Shown piece after piece: positions 9,338 through 18,501 of a stretch of DNA of 64,000 nucleotides (position 1 is the stretch's first letter; each line of letters begins with the position of its first letter). The notes under the pieces were generated by a model. That model searched no databases. It was given only the letters and a program-made list of their open reading frames with translations, and was not told the origin of the DNA. The stretch is from Streptomyces kaniharaensis. GTDB lineage: Bacteria > Actinomycetota > Actinomycetes > Streptomycetales > Streptomycetaceae. The stretch lies in the NCBI RefSeq assembly GCF_009569385.1, contig NZ_WBOF01000001.1, positions 1,798,001 to 1,862,000 of the forward strand, read 5' to 3'. The translations under genes were made by a program, and so were the position numbers.

Positions 9338-12300
9338 ATGGGTGTGATCATGGTGAAGCGCGCGGCCAGGGCGTATCCGCCGGCGGTGCCGGACGAGCCT
9401 GTGGAGCTGGTCGGCCCGCCCGAGCTGCCCCGGCAGGGCGGCGAGGACTGGATGATGAGCATCCTGCCGATGCTCGGCATGGGTGGCTCGTCGGTGTTCT
9501 TCTTCGCGCCGACGTCCCCGGCCCCGATGAAGATCATGGGCGGTCTGATGATCGTCTCGACGGTCGGCATGGCGCTGGCGCAGATCGTCCGGGCCCGCCG
9601 CGGCGGATCCACCGCGACGTCCGACGCCCGCCGTGACTACCTCAAGTACCTGCAGCAGATGCGCCGCCGGGTGCGCCGTACCGCAAAGAGCCAGCGCGGC
9701 GCACTGCTGTTCCTGAACCCGGCGCCGGACCAGCTGTGGTCGATCGTGGCGGACGGGCGCCGGCTGTGGGAGCGCCGCACCGGGGACGCGGACTTCGCGC
9801 AGATCCGGGTGGGCCTCGGGCCGGTGCAGCTGTCCACACCACTGGTGGCGCCGCAGACCGCGCCGATGGACGAGCTGGAGCCGCTGTCGGCGGCGGCCAT
9901 GCACTCCTTCCTGAGCGCGCACGGCACGCTCCAGGACCTGCCGCTCGCGGTGTCGCTGCGCGCCTTCTACCACGTCACGGTGTGCGGCGACCCGGACTCG
10001 GTGTACGGCAACGTGCGGGCGATGATCGCCCAGTTGACCACCCTGCACTCGCCGGACGACCTGCTGGTGGCGGTCGCGGCGGCGCCGGGCGCGGCCGAGG
10101 AGTGGGAGTGGACCAAGTGGCTCCCGCACAACCAGCACCGCAAGGAGACCGACGGCGCGGGCTCGCGCCGGCTGACCGCCACCGGTCTGGCGGAACTGGA
10201 GTACCTGCTCCAGGACGAACTCTCCGGCCGCCAGCGGTTCGTCCGGGACGCGGCCGCGCCGCCGGACCAGCCGCACCTGGTGGTGGTGATCGACGGCGCC
10301 GCGGTGCCGCACGACTCGCTGCTCGCCAGCCCGGAGGGCGTGCAGGGGGTGACCGTGATCGAGGTCGTCCCGGGCGAGCTGGACGAGCCGAGCGGGCACC
10401 TGATGGTGACCGTCAACCCCGGGGAGCTGGTGCTGCGCGCGGCGTCCGGCGCGACCTACACCGGTACGCCTGACCTGCTGTCCATCTGGCAGTCCGAGGC
10501 GCTGGCACGGCAGTTGGCGCCGTACCGAATCTCGGCCGGCGGCGACGACGAACCGCTGCTGTCCAACCTCGACTTCACCGACCTGATGAACTCCGGCGAC
10601 CCGGGTTCCTTCGACGTCACCCGCAGCTGGCGCCCGCGCGCCCAGCACGAGCGGATGCGGGTGCCGATCGGCGTCGGCGCGAGCGGCGAGCACGTCTACC
10701 TGGACATCAAGGAGGCCGCGCTGGAGGGCATGGGCCCGCACGGCCTGTGCGTCGGCGCGACCGGCTCCGGGAAGTCGGAGCTGCTGCGCACCCTGGTGCT
10801 GGCGCTGGCGATGACGCACTCCTCGGAGACCCTGAACTTCGTCCTCGCCGACTTCAAGGGCGGCGCGACCTTCTCCGGCATGGCGGACATGCCGCACACC
10901 TCCGCAGTGATCACCAACCTGGAGGGCGAACTCACCCTGGTCGACCGCATGCGCGACGCGATCGAGGGCGAGCTGCACCGCCGCCAGGAGCTGCTGCACC
11001 GGGCGGGCAACTACGCCAACATCCACGAGTACGAGCGGGCCCGGGCGGCCGGCGCGGCCCTGGACCCGCTGCCCTCGCTGGTGCTGATCATCGACGAGTT
11101 CTCCGAACTGCTCACCGCCAAGCCCGACTTCATCGAGATGTTCATCCAGATCGGCCGGATCGGCCGGTCGCTGGGAGTCCACCTGCTGCTGGCCTCGCAG
11201 CGCCTGGAGGAGGGCAAGCTGCGCGGCCTGGACACCTACCTCTCCTACCGGATCGGTCTGCGCACCTTCTCGGCGGCCGAGTCGCGGGCGGCGATCGGCG
11301 CGCCGGACGCGTACCACCTGCCGCCGGTGCCGGGCGTCGGCTACCTGAAGTTCGGCGAGGACGTGATGGAGCGGTTCAAGGCCGCGTACGTGTCGGGGCC
11401 CTACCGGGCGCCGGGACAGCAGCGGTCCACCGGCGGGCAGCGGGCGGGCGCGCGGCCGGTGGTGTTCACCGCGGCCGAGGTGGAGGCGCCGCCCGAGCCG
11501 GCCGCACAGGAGGCGGCGACGCAGCAGCCCGAGCAGGACGACGCGCTGGTGGACACGGTCCTCGACGTCTTCGTGCAGCGGATGGCGGGCCAGGGCCCCG
11601 CCGCGCACCAGGTGTGGCTGCCGCCGCTGGACGACGCGCCGAGCATGGACCGCCTGCTGCCGCCGCTGCAGGTGGTGCCGGAGCGCGGGCTGAGCGCGCC
11701 GGGCTTCCCGGTGGGCCGGCTGAGGGTGCCGGTCGGCGTCGTCGACAAGCCGCGCGAGCAGAAGACCGACATCCTGGAGCTCGACTTCGCGGGGGCGGCC
11801 GGCCACGGCCTGATCGTGGGCGGCCCGCGCTCGGGCAAGTCGACGGTGGCGCGTACCGTGGTCGCGTCGTTCGGTCTCACCCACACCCCGCTGGAGGTGC
11901 AGTTCTACCTGCTGGACCTCGGCGCGGGCAGCTTCCAGTCGCTGGCCGGGCTGCCGCACGTCGGCGGGGTGGCCGGGCGCCTGGACGTCGACAAGGTGCG
12001 CCGGATGGTGTCCGAGGTGCACGGGGTGCTGAACCGGCGCGAGGAGCTGTTCCGGGCGGCCGGCATCGACACCATCGCGACCTACCGGGCCCGCCGGGCG
12101 GCCGGGCAGCTGCCGGACGAGGCGTTCGGCGACGTGTTCCTGGTGATCGACGGCTGGAACACCTTCAAGCAGGAGTTCGAGGTGCTGGAGCCGGTCATCG
12201 GCGACATCGCCCAGCGCGGGCTCGGCTACGGCGTCCACCTGGTCATCACCGCGGCCCGGTACGCGGAGGTGCGCCCGGCGCTCAAGGACCTGCTGCAGAA

Positions 12301-13285
12301 CCGCACCGAGCTGAAGCTCGGCGACTCGATGGAGTCCGAGGTCGACCGCCGGCTGGCGCAGAACGTCCCGGCGCTGGCTGGGCGCGGCGTCACCCCGGAC
12401 CGGCTGCACTTCCTGTCCGGCCTGCCCCGCATGGACGGCTCGTCCGCGGTGGACGACCTCCAGGAGGGGGTGGCCGGCCTGGTCGCCGCCGTCGACGCGG
12501 CCTGGACCGGCCCGCGCGCGCCGCAGGTGCGGATGCTGCCGGCCGTCCTCGACGGGCTCTCGCTGCCGAAGGGCTCCGAGCAGCCGGAGCGCGGGGTCGC
12601 CTTCGGCGTGGACGAGGCCGAGCTGGCGCCGGTCTTCGTCAACTTCGAGACCGACCCGCTGTTCATCGTGTTCGGCGACACCGAGTCCGGGAAGTCGGCG
12701 CTGCTGCGGATGCTGGTCAAGCAGATCACCGAGCGGTACACGCCGGACCAGGCGGGCATCGTGGTCGGCGACTACCGGCGCGCACTGCTGGGCACCGTCC
12801 CGCCGGAGTACCTGGTGGAGTACGCGGCGGCGCAGCCGGCCATGTCGGCGGTCGTCGGCATGCTGCGCGGGGCCTGTTCGCGCCGGCTGCCCGGGCCGCA
12901 GGTGACCGCCGAGCAGCTGCGCAACCGCAGCTGGTACAGCGGCAAGGACATGTTCGTGATCGTGGACGACTACGAGCTGGTCGCGACGGGTTCGGGCAAT
13001 CCGCTGGCGCCGCTGGCCGAGTTCCTGCCGTTCGCGCGGGACATCGGGCTGCGCGTGATCGTGGCGCGCAGCGCGGGCGGCGCCGGCCGGTCGCTGTACG
13101 AGCCGGTGATGCAGCGGATGCGCGAGCTGGGCGGGCAGGGCGTGATCCTGTCCGGGAACCGGGACGAGGGCGCGCTGCTGGGGACGGTCAAGCCGCAGGC
13201 GCTGCCGCCGGGCCGCGGACTGTACGTGTCGCGGCGGGCCACGGGCGGGCAGATGGTCCAGACGGGCTGGCTGCCGGTGGTGTAG
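9338..13285 (+). CDS. eccC: Type VII secretion FtsK/SpoIIIE-family ATPase EccC (EccCa-EccCb fusion)
   Basis: The motor of the ESX secretion system, which recognises WXG100 substrates and drives export. The 1315-residue protein has two N-terminal membrane helices (about 40-57 and 66-85) and then three P-loop ATPase domains. Their Walker A motifs are GATGSGKS (473-480), GGPRSGKS (828-835) and GDTESGKS (1113-1120). Only domain 1 has a full Walker B (LVLIIDEFSELL). Domain 2 ends IDGW and domain 3 IVDDY, the degenerate pattern usual in EccC. The chosen start is ATG 9338, preceded by a G-run; GTG 9344 and ATG 9350 are alternatives. It is single-chain, unlike the split EccCa/EccCb of some mycobacterial systems. 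Confidence 0.96.
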   Translation: MGVIMVKRAARAYPPAVPDEPVELVGPPELPRQGGEDWMMSILPMLGMGGSSVFFFAPTSPAPMKIMGGLMIVSTVGMALAQIVRARRGGSTATSDARRDYLKYLQQMRRRVRRTAKSQRGALLFLNPAPDQLWSIVADGRRLWERRTGDADFAQIRVGLGPVQLSTPLVAPQTAPMDELEPLSAAAMHSFLSAHGTLQDLPLAVSLRAFYHVTVCGDPDSVYGNVRAMIAQLTTLHSPDDLLVAVAAAPGAAEEWEWTKWLPHNQHRKETDGAGSRRLTATGLAELEYLLQDELSGRQRFVRDAAAPPDQPHLVVVIDGAAVPHDSLLASPEGVQGVTVIEVVPGELDEPSGHLMVTVNPGELVLRAASGATYTGTPDLLSIWQSEALARQLAPYRISAGGDDEPLLSNLDFTDLMNSGDPGSFDVTRSWRPRAQHERMRVPIGVGASGEHVYLDIKEAALEGMGPHGLCVGATGSGKSELLRTLVLALAMTHSSETLNFVLADFKGGATFSGMADMPHTSAVITNLEGELTLVDRMRDAIEGELHRRQELLHRAGNYANIHEYERARAAGAALDPLPSLVLIIDEFSELLTAKPDFIEMFIQIGRIGRSLGVHLLLASQRLEEGKLRGLDTYLSYRIGLRTFSAAESRAAIGAPDAYHLPPVPGVGYLKFGEDVMERFKAAYVSGPYRAPGQQRSTGGQRAGARPVVFTAAEVEAPPEPAAQEAATQQPEQDDALVDTVLDVFVQRMAGQGPAAHQVWLPPLDDAPSMDRLLPPLQVVPERGLSAPGFPVGRLRVPVGVVDKPREQKTDILELDFAGAAGHGLIVGGPRSGKSTVARTVVASFGLTHTPLEVQFYLLDLGAGSFQSLAGLPHVGGVAGRLDVDKVRRMVSEVHGVLNRREELFRAAGIDTIATYRARRAAGQLPDEAFGDVFLVIDGWNTFKQEFEVLEPVIGDIAQRGLGYGVHLVITAARYAEVRPALKDLLQNRTELKLGDSMESEVDRRLAQNVPALAGRGVTPDRLHFLSGLPRMDGSSAVDDLQEGVAGLVAAVDAAWTGPRAPQVRMLPAVLDGLSLPKGSEQPERGVAFGVDEAELAPVFVNFETDPLFIVFGDTESGKSALLRMLVKQITERYTPDQAGIVVGDYRRALLGTVPPEYLVEYAAAQPAMSAVVGMLRGACSRRLPGPQVTAEQLRNRSWYSGKDMFVIVDDYELVATGSGNPLAPLAEFLPFARDIGLRVIVARSAGGAGRSLYEPVMQRMRELGGQGVILSGNRDEGALLGTVKPQALPPGRGLYVSRRATGGQMVQTGWLPVV

Positions 13286-13317
13286 CGGCGGCCGCCTGAC
13301 GGCTACGCAGGGTGATC

Positions 13318-13350
13318 GAAGGGGTCGGGCTCCCAGGGCCCGGCCCCTTC
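13318..13350 (+). terminator. Hairpin terminator after eccC
   Basis: A 13-bp stem with one G-U pair (13318-13330 with 13338-13350) and a 7-nt loop starts 33 nt after the eccC stop. There is no U-tract. Confidence 0.7.
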
Positions 13351-13757
13351 CGCGTCCCAGGTGCTGAAACGTTACCTACATCTTTACGGCGCGGGGCTGC
13401 GATTCCCGTACCCGGCCCGGGAGCTTGCGAGGCCGCTCGGAGGCGCCTTGGGGCGCCACCATCCAGGTGCGATTCAGCCTTCGAAAATTCCCTTCAAGAC
13501 CTTGCTCACCTTCGATTCACATGCGATGCGGCCAACGTAACAACTCGGACATACCTGACACTGGCCCTACGCGATCACGCGGATCGCATGTTTATGCGCT
13601 TCCATGCAACGGATTCCGAAGCAATCCGGCCGTTGACGCGATCAATCCGCCCAAGGTTCCATTGCGGCCCGGGAGCGACCGGACCAGACCCGAGCAGCCA
13701 GTCAGCGGAGGCGATACCGCTCCCGTCCCAGGACCGACAGAGCCGATCGGAAGCCCT
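13351..13757 (+). other. 407-bp gene-free leader upstream of the permease
   Basis: Base composition is less GC-rich than the surroundings, and short reading frames through it have non-coding residue composition. I see GAAAC directly abutting GTTAC (13366-13375) and GTAAC-N6-GACAT (13537-13552), partial resemblances to GlnR half-sites. There is also a small GGCGCC inverted repeat near 13442-13458. No convincing -35/-10 pair was found. Confidence 0.3.
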
Positions 13758-15161
13758 ATGACCGACACGCTTCGCCAGCCAGTCCCCGCAGCCTCGACTG
13801 CGGACGGTGCGGCGCCCCAGACGCTCAAGCGCTCGATCGGCGTCGTGGGCGGCACCCTGCTCACGCTGTCGTGCGTCACCCCGGCCTCCACGCTCTTCGT
13901 GATCGTGCCGCAGCTGTTCTCCAGCATCGGCAGCGCCACCGCCCTGGCCATCGCGATCGGCTCGGTGCTCTGCATCGCCGTCGCCTTCTGCTACTCCGAG
14001 CTCGGCACGCTGATCCCCAGCGCCGGCGGTGAGTACGCGATGGTCGGCACCCTGGCCGGACGGCTGGCCGGCTGGCTGGTCTTCGTCCAGTCGCTGATCG
14101 TGGTGATGGTCGTCCCCTCGGTCATCGCCCTCGGCACCGCCGACTACCTCGCACCGGTCATGCACGTCGACAAGCCCATCGCGGGCGCCGCGGTGATGCT
14201 GGCCGCCACCCTGGCCGGTCTGCTCGACCTGCGCGCCAACGCCTGGATCACCGGCATCTTCCTGGTGCTGGAGGTCGTCGCGGCCGGTGTCGTCTCGGTG
14301 CTCGGCTTCGCCCACACCAACCCCGACCACCCCAGCCTGCTGCACGGCGTGGTCGCCGGGGACGGCGGCACCACCAGCACCGTCGGCATCGGCGCCATCA
14401 TCGGCGCGCTCGGCATCGCCCTCTTCGTCACCCAGGGCTTCTCCACGGCCGTCTACCTCTCCGAGGAGTTGGAGAACCCCCGCCGCAACGTCTCGCGTAC
14501 CGTGCTCTGGACGCTCGGCCTCTCCGCCGCCGTCATCCTGATCCCGGTCGCCGCCATCACCATGGGCGCCCCCGACCCGCAGACCCTGGCCTCCGGCGAC
14601 ATCTCCGGCATGGTCACCGCCTGGAGCAACTCGGCGATCGGCACCTTCATCAGCCTCTGCATCGCGCTGGCCATCATCAACGCCGGCATCGTCATGGTCA
14701 TCCAGAACTCCCGGGTGCTGTTCGCCTCCGCCCGCGACAAGGCCTGGCCCGAGCCGGTCAACAAGGCCTTCGGCGCCCTGGGCCGGTTCGGCTCCCCGTG
14801 GATCGCCACCCTCGCCGTCGGCGTGCCCGGCGCCGCCCTCTGCTTCGTCAAGGGCGAACTGCTGAGCAACATCACCGGCGTCGCCGTGACCGCGATGTAC
14901 CTGCTGGTCGCCATCGCCTCGCTGCTCTCCCGCCGCGCCCACCACAAGCACGCCGCCGCCTGGCGGATGCCGCTGTGGCCGGCCGTCCCGGTGGTCCTGA
15001 TCGCCGTCCTGGTCTACGTCATGACCCAGCTGGACGCCGAGCCCCTGCTCTGGACCGGCGGCATCACCGCCGCCGCCACCCTCTACTGGGTGTTCTACCT
15101 GCGCCCCCGGCAGGACACCCGCTGGGTGATCACCCTCCCCGAGGACCAGCAGCAGGCCTGA
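13758..15161 (+). CDS. APC-family amino acid permease
   Basis: A 467-residue secondary transporter of the amino acid-polyamine-organocation family, with about twelve hydrophobic segments. The N-terminal signature region (IGVVGGTLLTLSCVTPAS) corresponds to the unwound first helix that binds the amino group of the substrate. Helices 2-3 contain SELGTLIPSAGGEYAMVG, typical of APC proteins, and the cytoplasmic loop SEELENPRRNVSRTV is also characteristic. The substrate cannot be assigned from sequence. The start is ATG 13758, with GGAAG upstream. It is monocistronic: eccC with its terminator lies before it and a bidirectional terminator after it. It interrupts the type VII cluster and has no obvious link to secretion. 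Confidence 0.88.
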   Translation: MTDTLRQPVPAASTADGAAPQTLKRSIGVVGGTLLTLSCVTPASTLFVIVPQLFSSIGSATALAIAIGSVLCIAVAFCYSELGTLIPSAGGEYAMVGTLAGRLAGWLVFVQSLIVVMVVPSVIALGTADYLAPVMHVDKPIAGAAVMLAATLAGLLDLRANAWITGIFLVLEVVAAGVVSVLGFAHTNPDHPSLLHGVVAGDGGTTSTVGIGAIIGALGIALFVTQGFSTAVYLSEELENPRRNVSRTVLWTLGLSAAVILIPVAAITMGAPDPQTLASGDISGMVTAWSNSAIGTFISLCIALAIINAGIVMVIQNSRVLFASARDKAWPEPVNKAFGALGRFGSPWIATLAVGVPGAALCFVKGELLSNITGVAVTAMYLLVAIASLLSRRAHHKHAAAWRMPLWPAVPVVLIAVLVYVMTQLDAEPLLWTGGITAAATLYWVFYLRPRQDTRWVITLPEDQQQA

Positions 15162-15175
15162 CCCCCAACCCCACA

Positions 15176-15220
15176 CGCGGCAGTGCCCCGGGCTTCCCCC
15201 TCGCCCGGGGCACTGCCGCG
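15176..15220. terminator. Bidirectional hairpin terminator
   Basis: A perfect 17-bp stem (15176-15192 with 15204-15220) and an 11-nt loop lie between the convergent permease gene and the membrane-protein gene at 15232, serving both. Confidence 0.8.
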
Positions 15221-15231
15221 TCGTCACGCGC

Positions 15232-16482
15232 TTACTTCTTGACCTTCCACTCCGGGCTGATGGCGATCGCCTTCAACTGGTCGAAAGTGAGCAGCGGCTT
15301 GCCGGTCGGACCCTCCCCGACCACGACCTCCACGCCGTCGGGACGCAGGACGTCCACGACCTGCGGGGACTTCGGGCTGTCGGTACCCGGGCCGCGCATC
15401 ACGACCTTGCTCCCGTCGGGCAGGACGGTCGCGTCCTTGAACGCTCGCGCCACCGGGGTGTCGGGCGACTTCGCCCAGTTCTCCACCCGGAGCACCAGCG
15501 AGCCGGCTGTCCCGCCCTGGGCCAGCTGGAACGTGGCCTGGAGCTCCCTGCTGCTGCGGCCCGTCACCGTCACCCCGGAGGGCAGCAGCTTGGCCAGGAT
15601 CGCCTCGCGCTCCTCCAGCGAGAGGCCGGGGTCGATCGCATCGGTGTCGATGCCGTCGTACTTGACCGCCGCGACGACCCGGTCCCAGGACTTGTCGGTG
15701 ACGATCGCCTTCATCTGGTCCAGGGTGAGCGGCGGGTTGGGGCGGCTGTCGGGCGCGCCCTTCTCCTGCGCCGAGTTCCACTCGCTGAGGGAGATCTCCC
15801 CGCCGTCCGGACGGGCCAGCGTCGCGAACCACTCCTTGGTGTCGGCGCGGTGGTCCGAGTACTCGTAGCCCTGGCTGAGCATGAGCTTCGAGCCGTCCGG
15901 CAGCGTGGTCACGGCACAGGAGTCGGTGCGGGTGAGCGTGAAGTCCGCCGAGCAGGTACGCGGCTGGACGTTCTTGGGGCGGTGCTTCTGGATGCTGATG
16001 CTCATCAGCGACTTGCCCTGGCCGTCGTCGAAGACCAGGCCGGCGTCCGCGAACGTGCCGTTGAACTGCGCGTCGTTGGTGCCGCGCCCCTTGGCCTCGG
16101 TCACCTGGCCCTTGGGCAGCAGGGCCCGGAAGATGGCCAGCACCTCGTCGCCGGTGATCACGGTCGGCGCCGAGGACTGCGCGGCGGTCGGGGTGGCCGC
16201 GGCGGTGGCGGTGCCCGCCGCGGTCGTGGTGGGGGCGGCGGCGACCGTGGCGGTGCCCGCCGCGGACGCGCCGGTGGAGCCCGACAGGTACACGGCGCCG
16301 GTGCCGATCAGGGCGAGCGCGGCGGCGCCGCTCACCACGGCGGCGGCGGAGCGGCGGCGCCAGCGGCGGCGGCCGCGGTCCAGACCGCCGGCCACCAGAT
16401 CGCCCTGCCCGGCGTGGAAGCCCTCGCCGGTGCGGGTCATGGCGTAGAGAAGATCGTCCTCGAACTTGTCCGATCCGGACAT
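15232..16482 (-). CDS. Single-pass membrane protein with duplicated extracytoplasmic domain, partner of SigE-type sigma factor
   Basis: A 416-residue protein of unknown function. An N-terminal cytoplasmic stretch of about 44 residues ends in an Arg-rich stop (RGRRRWRRR). One membrane helix (about 45-67) follows, then an Ala/Thr-rich linker and two copies of the same outer domain. Copy A (about 113-268) and copy B (about 293-416) each start with a 'LLP.G..T' helix, contain 'LPDGSK' and 'RPDG', and end 'LT.DQ.KAI....W'. The gene begins 42 bp after the sigma factor on the same strand, so it is likely co-transcribed. Topology and context suggest a membrane anti-sigma factor or sensor; no zinc-binding anti-sigma motif is visible in the cytoplasmic part. 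Confidence 0.8.
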   Translation of the reverse strand: MSGSDKFEDDLLYAMTRTGEGFHAGQGDLVAGGLDRGRRRWRRRSAAAVVSGAAALALIGTGAVYLSGSTGASAAGTATVAAAPTTTAAGTATAAATPTAAQSSAPTVITGDEVLAIFRALLPKGQVTEAKGRGTNDAQFNGTFADAGLVFDDGQGKSLMSISIQKHRPKNVQPRTCSADFTLTRTDSCAVTTLPDGSKLMLSQGYEYSDHRADTKEWFATLARPDGGEISLSEWNSAQEKGAPDSRPNPPLTLDQMKAIVTDKSWDRVVAAVKYDGIDTDAIDPGLSLEEREAILAKLLPSGVTVTGRSSRELQATFQLAQGGTAGSLVLRVENWAKSPDTPVARAFKDATVLPDGSKVVMRGPGTDSPKSPQVVDVLRPDGVEVVVGEGPTGKPLLTFDQLKAIAISPEWKVKK

Positions 16483-16524
16483 GGGTGATCACCGTCTCTC
16501 AAGGGGCGGGTGTCGGAAGGGTGC

Positions 16525-17067
16525 TCAGCGGGCGGCCAGTTCGGCCAACGAGTCGCCGAGCAGGATGCGCATCCGGGCCAGGGCCCGGGTGGTGCGGCTG
16601 CGGACCGCGCCGGACGAGGCGCGCAGCACCTCGGCGGTCTCCTCGACGCTGCGGTCCTCCCAGTAGCGCAGGACCAGCACCGCCCGGTCCTTGGGCGGCA
16701 TCCTGCCGAGCGCGTCGAGGAGGGTCAGCCGCAGGGTGCTGTCGGCCTCACGGCCCTCGGGCTCGGGCAGGTCGCCGGTGGGGCGCTCGGTGCTGGAGCG
16801 GCGGCGCTGCTGGGCGAGGAAGGTGCGGACCATCACGGTGTGCGCGTAGGCAGCCGGATTGTCGATCCGGGACCGGCCGCCGGTCCAGGCGCTGCGCCGC
16901 CAGAGGACGTACATCCGGCTGAGGGTCTCCTGTACGAGGTCCTCGGCCTGGTGGGTGTCGCCGCTGGTCAGCAGGCAGGCCGAGCGGTACAGGTGGCCGG
17001 TCCGGCTGGACACGAGTTCCAGGAACCCGGCGTCCTTGGCCTCGCGGCCGCCCCAGATCCGCCTCAT
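16525..17067 (-). CDS. SigE-family ECF RNA polymerase sigma factor
   Basis: A group IV sigma factor that redirects RNA polymerase, probably in response to an envelope signal. The 180-residue product has sigma region 2 (about 14-80, LYRSACLLTSGDTHQAEDLVQETL) and region 4 (about 118-170, with LLDALGRMPPKDRAVLVLRYWEDRSVEETAEVL), characteristic of the actinobacterial SigE (sigma-70 family, E subfamily) group. The start is ATG 17067. It heads a two-gene unit with the membrane protein at 15232, which may be its regulator. It lies between mycP and eccC within the type VII locus, so the ESX genes are candidate targets, an inference from position alone. Confidence 0.88.
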   Translation of the reverse strand: MRRIWGGREAKDAGFLELVSSRTGHLYRSACLLTSGDTHQAEDLVQETLSRMYVLWRRSAWTGGRSRIDNPAAYAHTVMVRTFLAQQRRRSSTERPTGDLPEPEGREADSTLRLTLLDALGRMPPKDRAVLVLRYWEDRSVEETAEVLRASSGAVRSRTTRALARMRILLGDSLAELAAR

Positions 17068-17173
17068 GCGCGCTGTCCCCCGTTGCTCGTGGTCGCTGAC
17101 ACCTCTTTGATGCGGTGGGCGGCACGGGATGTCACAGCCGGGTAGGACGATTTTCAGGTCAGCTGACTGCCGG

Positions 17174-18403
17174 TCAGCCGGTGGGCCTGCGCCGGTGGTC
17201 GCGCATAACGACGCCCCCGCCGATGAGCAGCGCGACGAGCAGCGCGCCGATGCCGAGCACGTAGGTCGCGGTGCGGCGGTCGCGGTCGGCCTGGGTCTCG
17301 CCGAGGCCGACCGGGCGGGGCACGATCGGGGCGGCGGCTAGCTGGACGGGCGGGTCCGGCTCGGCCCTGTCCCGCGGGTTGTCGGGGGCCTTGGTGACGG
17401 CCTTCACCGGATCCACCACGCCCCAGCCGATGAAGCGGTTGGGACCGTGCTCGGTGCGCTGGGCGGTCTGCTCGATCCAGGCCCGGACCTGGGCCGCGCT
17501 CCACCCCTGGTGCGCGCCGACCAGCAGCGCGGCCAGGCCGGACACGTACGGGGCGGCGAAGCTGGTGCCGTTGTCCACGCACTGGCCGCTGCGGGGGACG
17601 GTGGAGAGTATTCCGACGCCGGGCGCGGCGACCTTCACGAACTCGCCGTACTGGGAGAAGGGGGCGCGCTCGTTGTTGCGGTCGGAGGCGCCGACGGCGA
17701 GCACGGTGGGGAAGGCGCCCGGGTAGGTGTCGCCCTCCTTGCCGTCGTTGCCAGTGGAGGCGACCACCACGGCCCGGTTCGCCTCGGCGAACTCGATGGC
17801 CGCCTTCAGTTCCGGGTAGCCGGTGAAGCCGGTGGTCGCGGCCCCGCGGACGTCCTGGGAGATGTTGATGACCCGGGCGCCGCGCTGGACCGCCTGGTGG
17901 ATGGCGTCGGCGAGGGTGGCGACGTCGCCGTTGCCCTCGCTGTCGTTCTGGCGGATCGACAGGATGCGGGCGCCCGGGGCGAGTCCGACGAAGCCGGTGC
18001 GGTCGGAGCGGCGGGCGGCGATGATGCCGGCCACCTTGGTGCCGTGGCCGACCTGGTCGTCCTTGCCGCCGCCCTCGATCAGGGCCTTGGTCTCCCGGTT
18101 GCGCAGCAGGCTGCCGCCGTCATCGACCTTGTCGGCAAGCTGTGGGTTCCTGTCGTCCACCCCGGTGTCGATGACCGCGACGGTGACGTTCTCGCCCGTC
18201 GTCCGGCCGTGCTGCCAGAGCTCGTCGAGCAGCAGACGTTGCAGCGCCCACGGCACGACCTGGACGTCGGGGGCGGAGGCGGGGCAGTCGCCGGCGGCGG
18301 CGATTCCCGGGCCGTCGGCGTGCGCGGGGGCGGCCACCGGGCCGGCCAGCACCGCGAACGCGGCCAGTGTCGCGGCCGTCCTGCGGTACCCCCGTGCGGA
18401 CAC
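17174..18403 (-). CDS. mycP: Type VII secretion-associated mycosin (subtilisin-like serine protease)
   Basis: A membrane-anchored S8 protease that stabilises and processes ESX components on the outer face of the membrane. The 409-residue product has a signal peptide (cleavage near AHAD, residue 29) and the catalytic triad Asp79 (AVIDTGVD), His120 (GHGTKVAG) and Ser281 (GTSFAAP). The oxyanion Asn is at about 219. A proline-rich stretch precedes a C-terminal membrane helix (about 381-402) and a basic tail. The start is GTG 18403, preceded by GAGGGG; a longer in-frame reading from 18667 would cross the esx terminator and is rejected. It is the last structural type VII gene on this strand, separated from the esx pair by a hairpin. 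Confidence 0.92.
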   Translation of the reverse strand: MSARGYRRTAATLAAFAVLAGPVAAPAHADGPGIAAAGDCPASAPDVQVVPWALQRLLLDELWQHGRTTGENVTVAVIDTGVDDRNPQLADKVDDGGSLLRNRETKALIEGGGKDDQVGHGTKVAGIIAARRSDRTGFVGLAPGARILSIRQNDSEGNGDVATLADAIHQAVQRGARVINISQDVRGAATTGFTGYPELKAAIEFAEANRAVVVASTGNDGKEGDTYPGAFPTVLAVGASDRNNERAPFSQYGEFVKVAAPGVGILSTVPRSGQCVDNGTSFAAPYVSGLAALLVGAHQGWSAAQVRAWIEQTAQRTEHGPNRFIGWGVVDPVKAVTKAPDNPRDRAEPDPPVQLAAAPIVPRPVGLGETQADRDRRTATYVLGIGALLVALLIGGGVVMRDHRRRPTG

Positions 18404-18444
18404 CCCGCCACCCCTCAACGTCGTCCACCCGTACCTGCGCGGCA

Positions 18445-18476
18445 GGGGCGGGTGCCCGGGATCCGGGCACCCGCCC
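18445..18476 (-). terminator. Hairpin terminator after the esx pair
   Basis: A perfect 15-bp stem with a 3-nt loop (GAT) starts 26 nt past the stop codon of the second WXG100 gene. It probably keeps esx mRNA levels distinct from downstream mycP. Confidence 0.75.
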
Positions 18477-18501
18477 CACGCGTCCCCCGAGGGGACGCCG
18501 G

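Noticed and set aside
8666..12409. 1247-codon minus-strand open frame opposite eccC
   Set aside because: Residue composition is His/Arg/Gln-rich and lacks domains; it is the stop-poor mirror of a high-GC gene.
13312..13761. 149-codon plus-strand open frame before the permease
   Set aside because: Third-position GC and residue composition are non-coding; treated as leader sequence.
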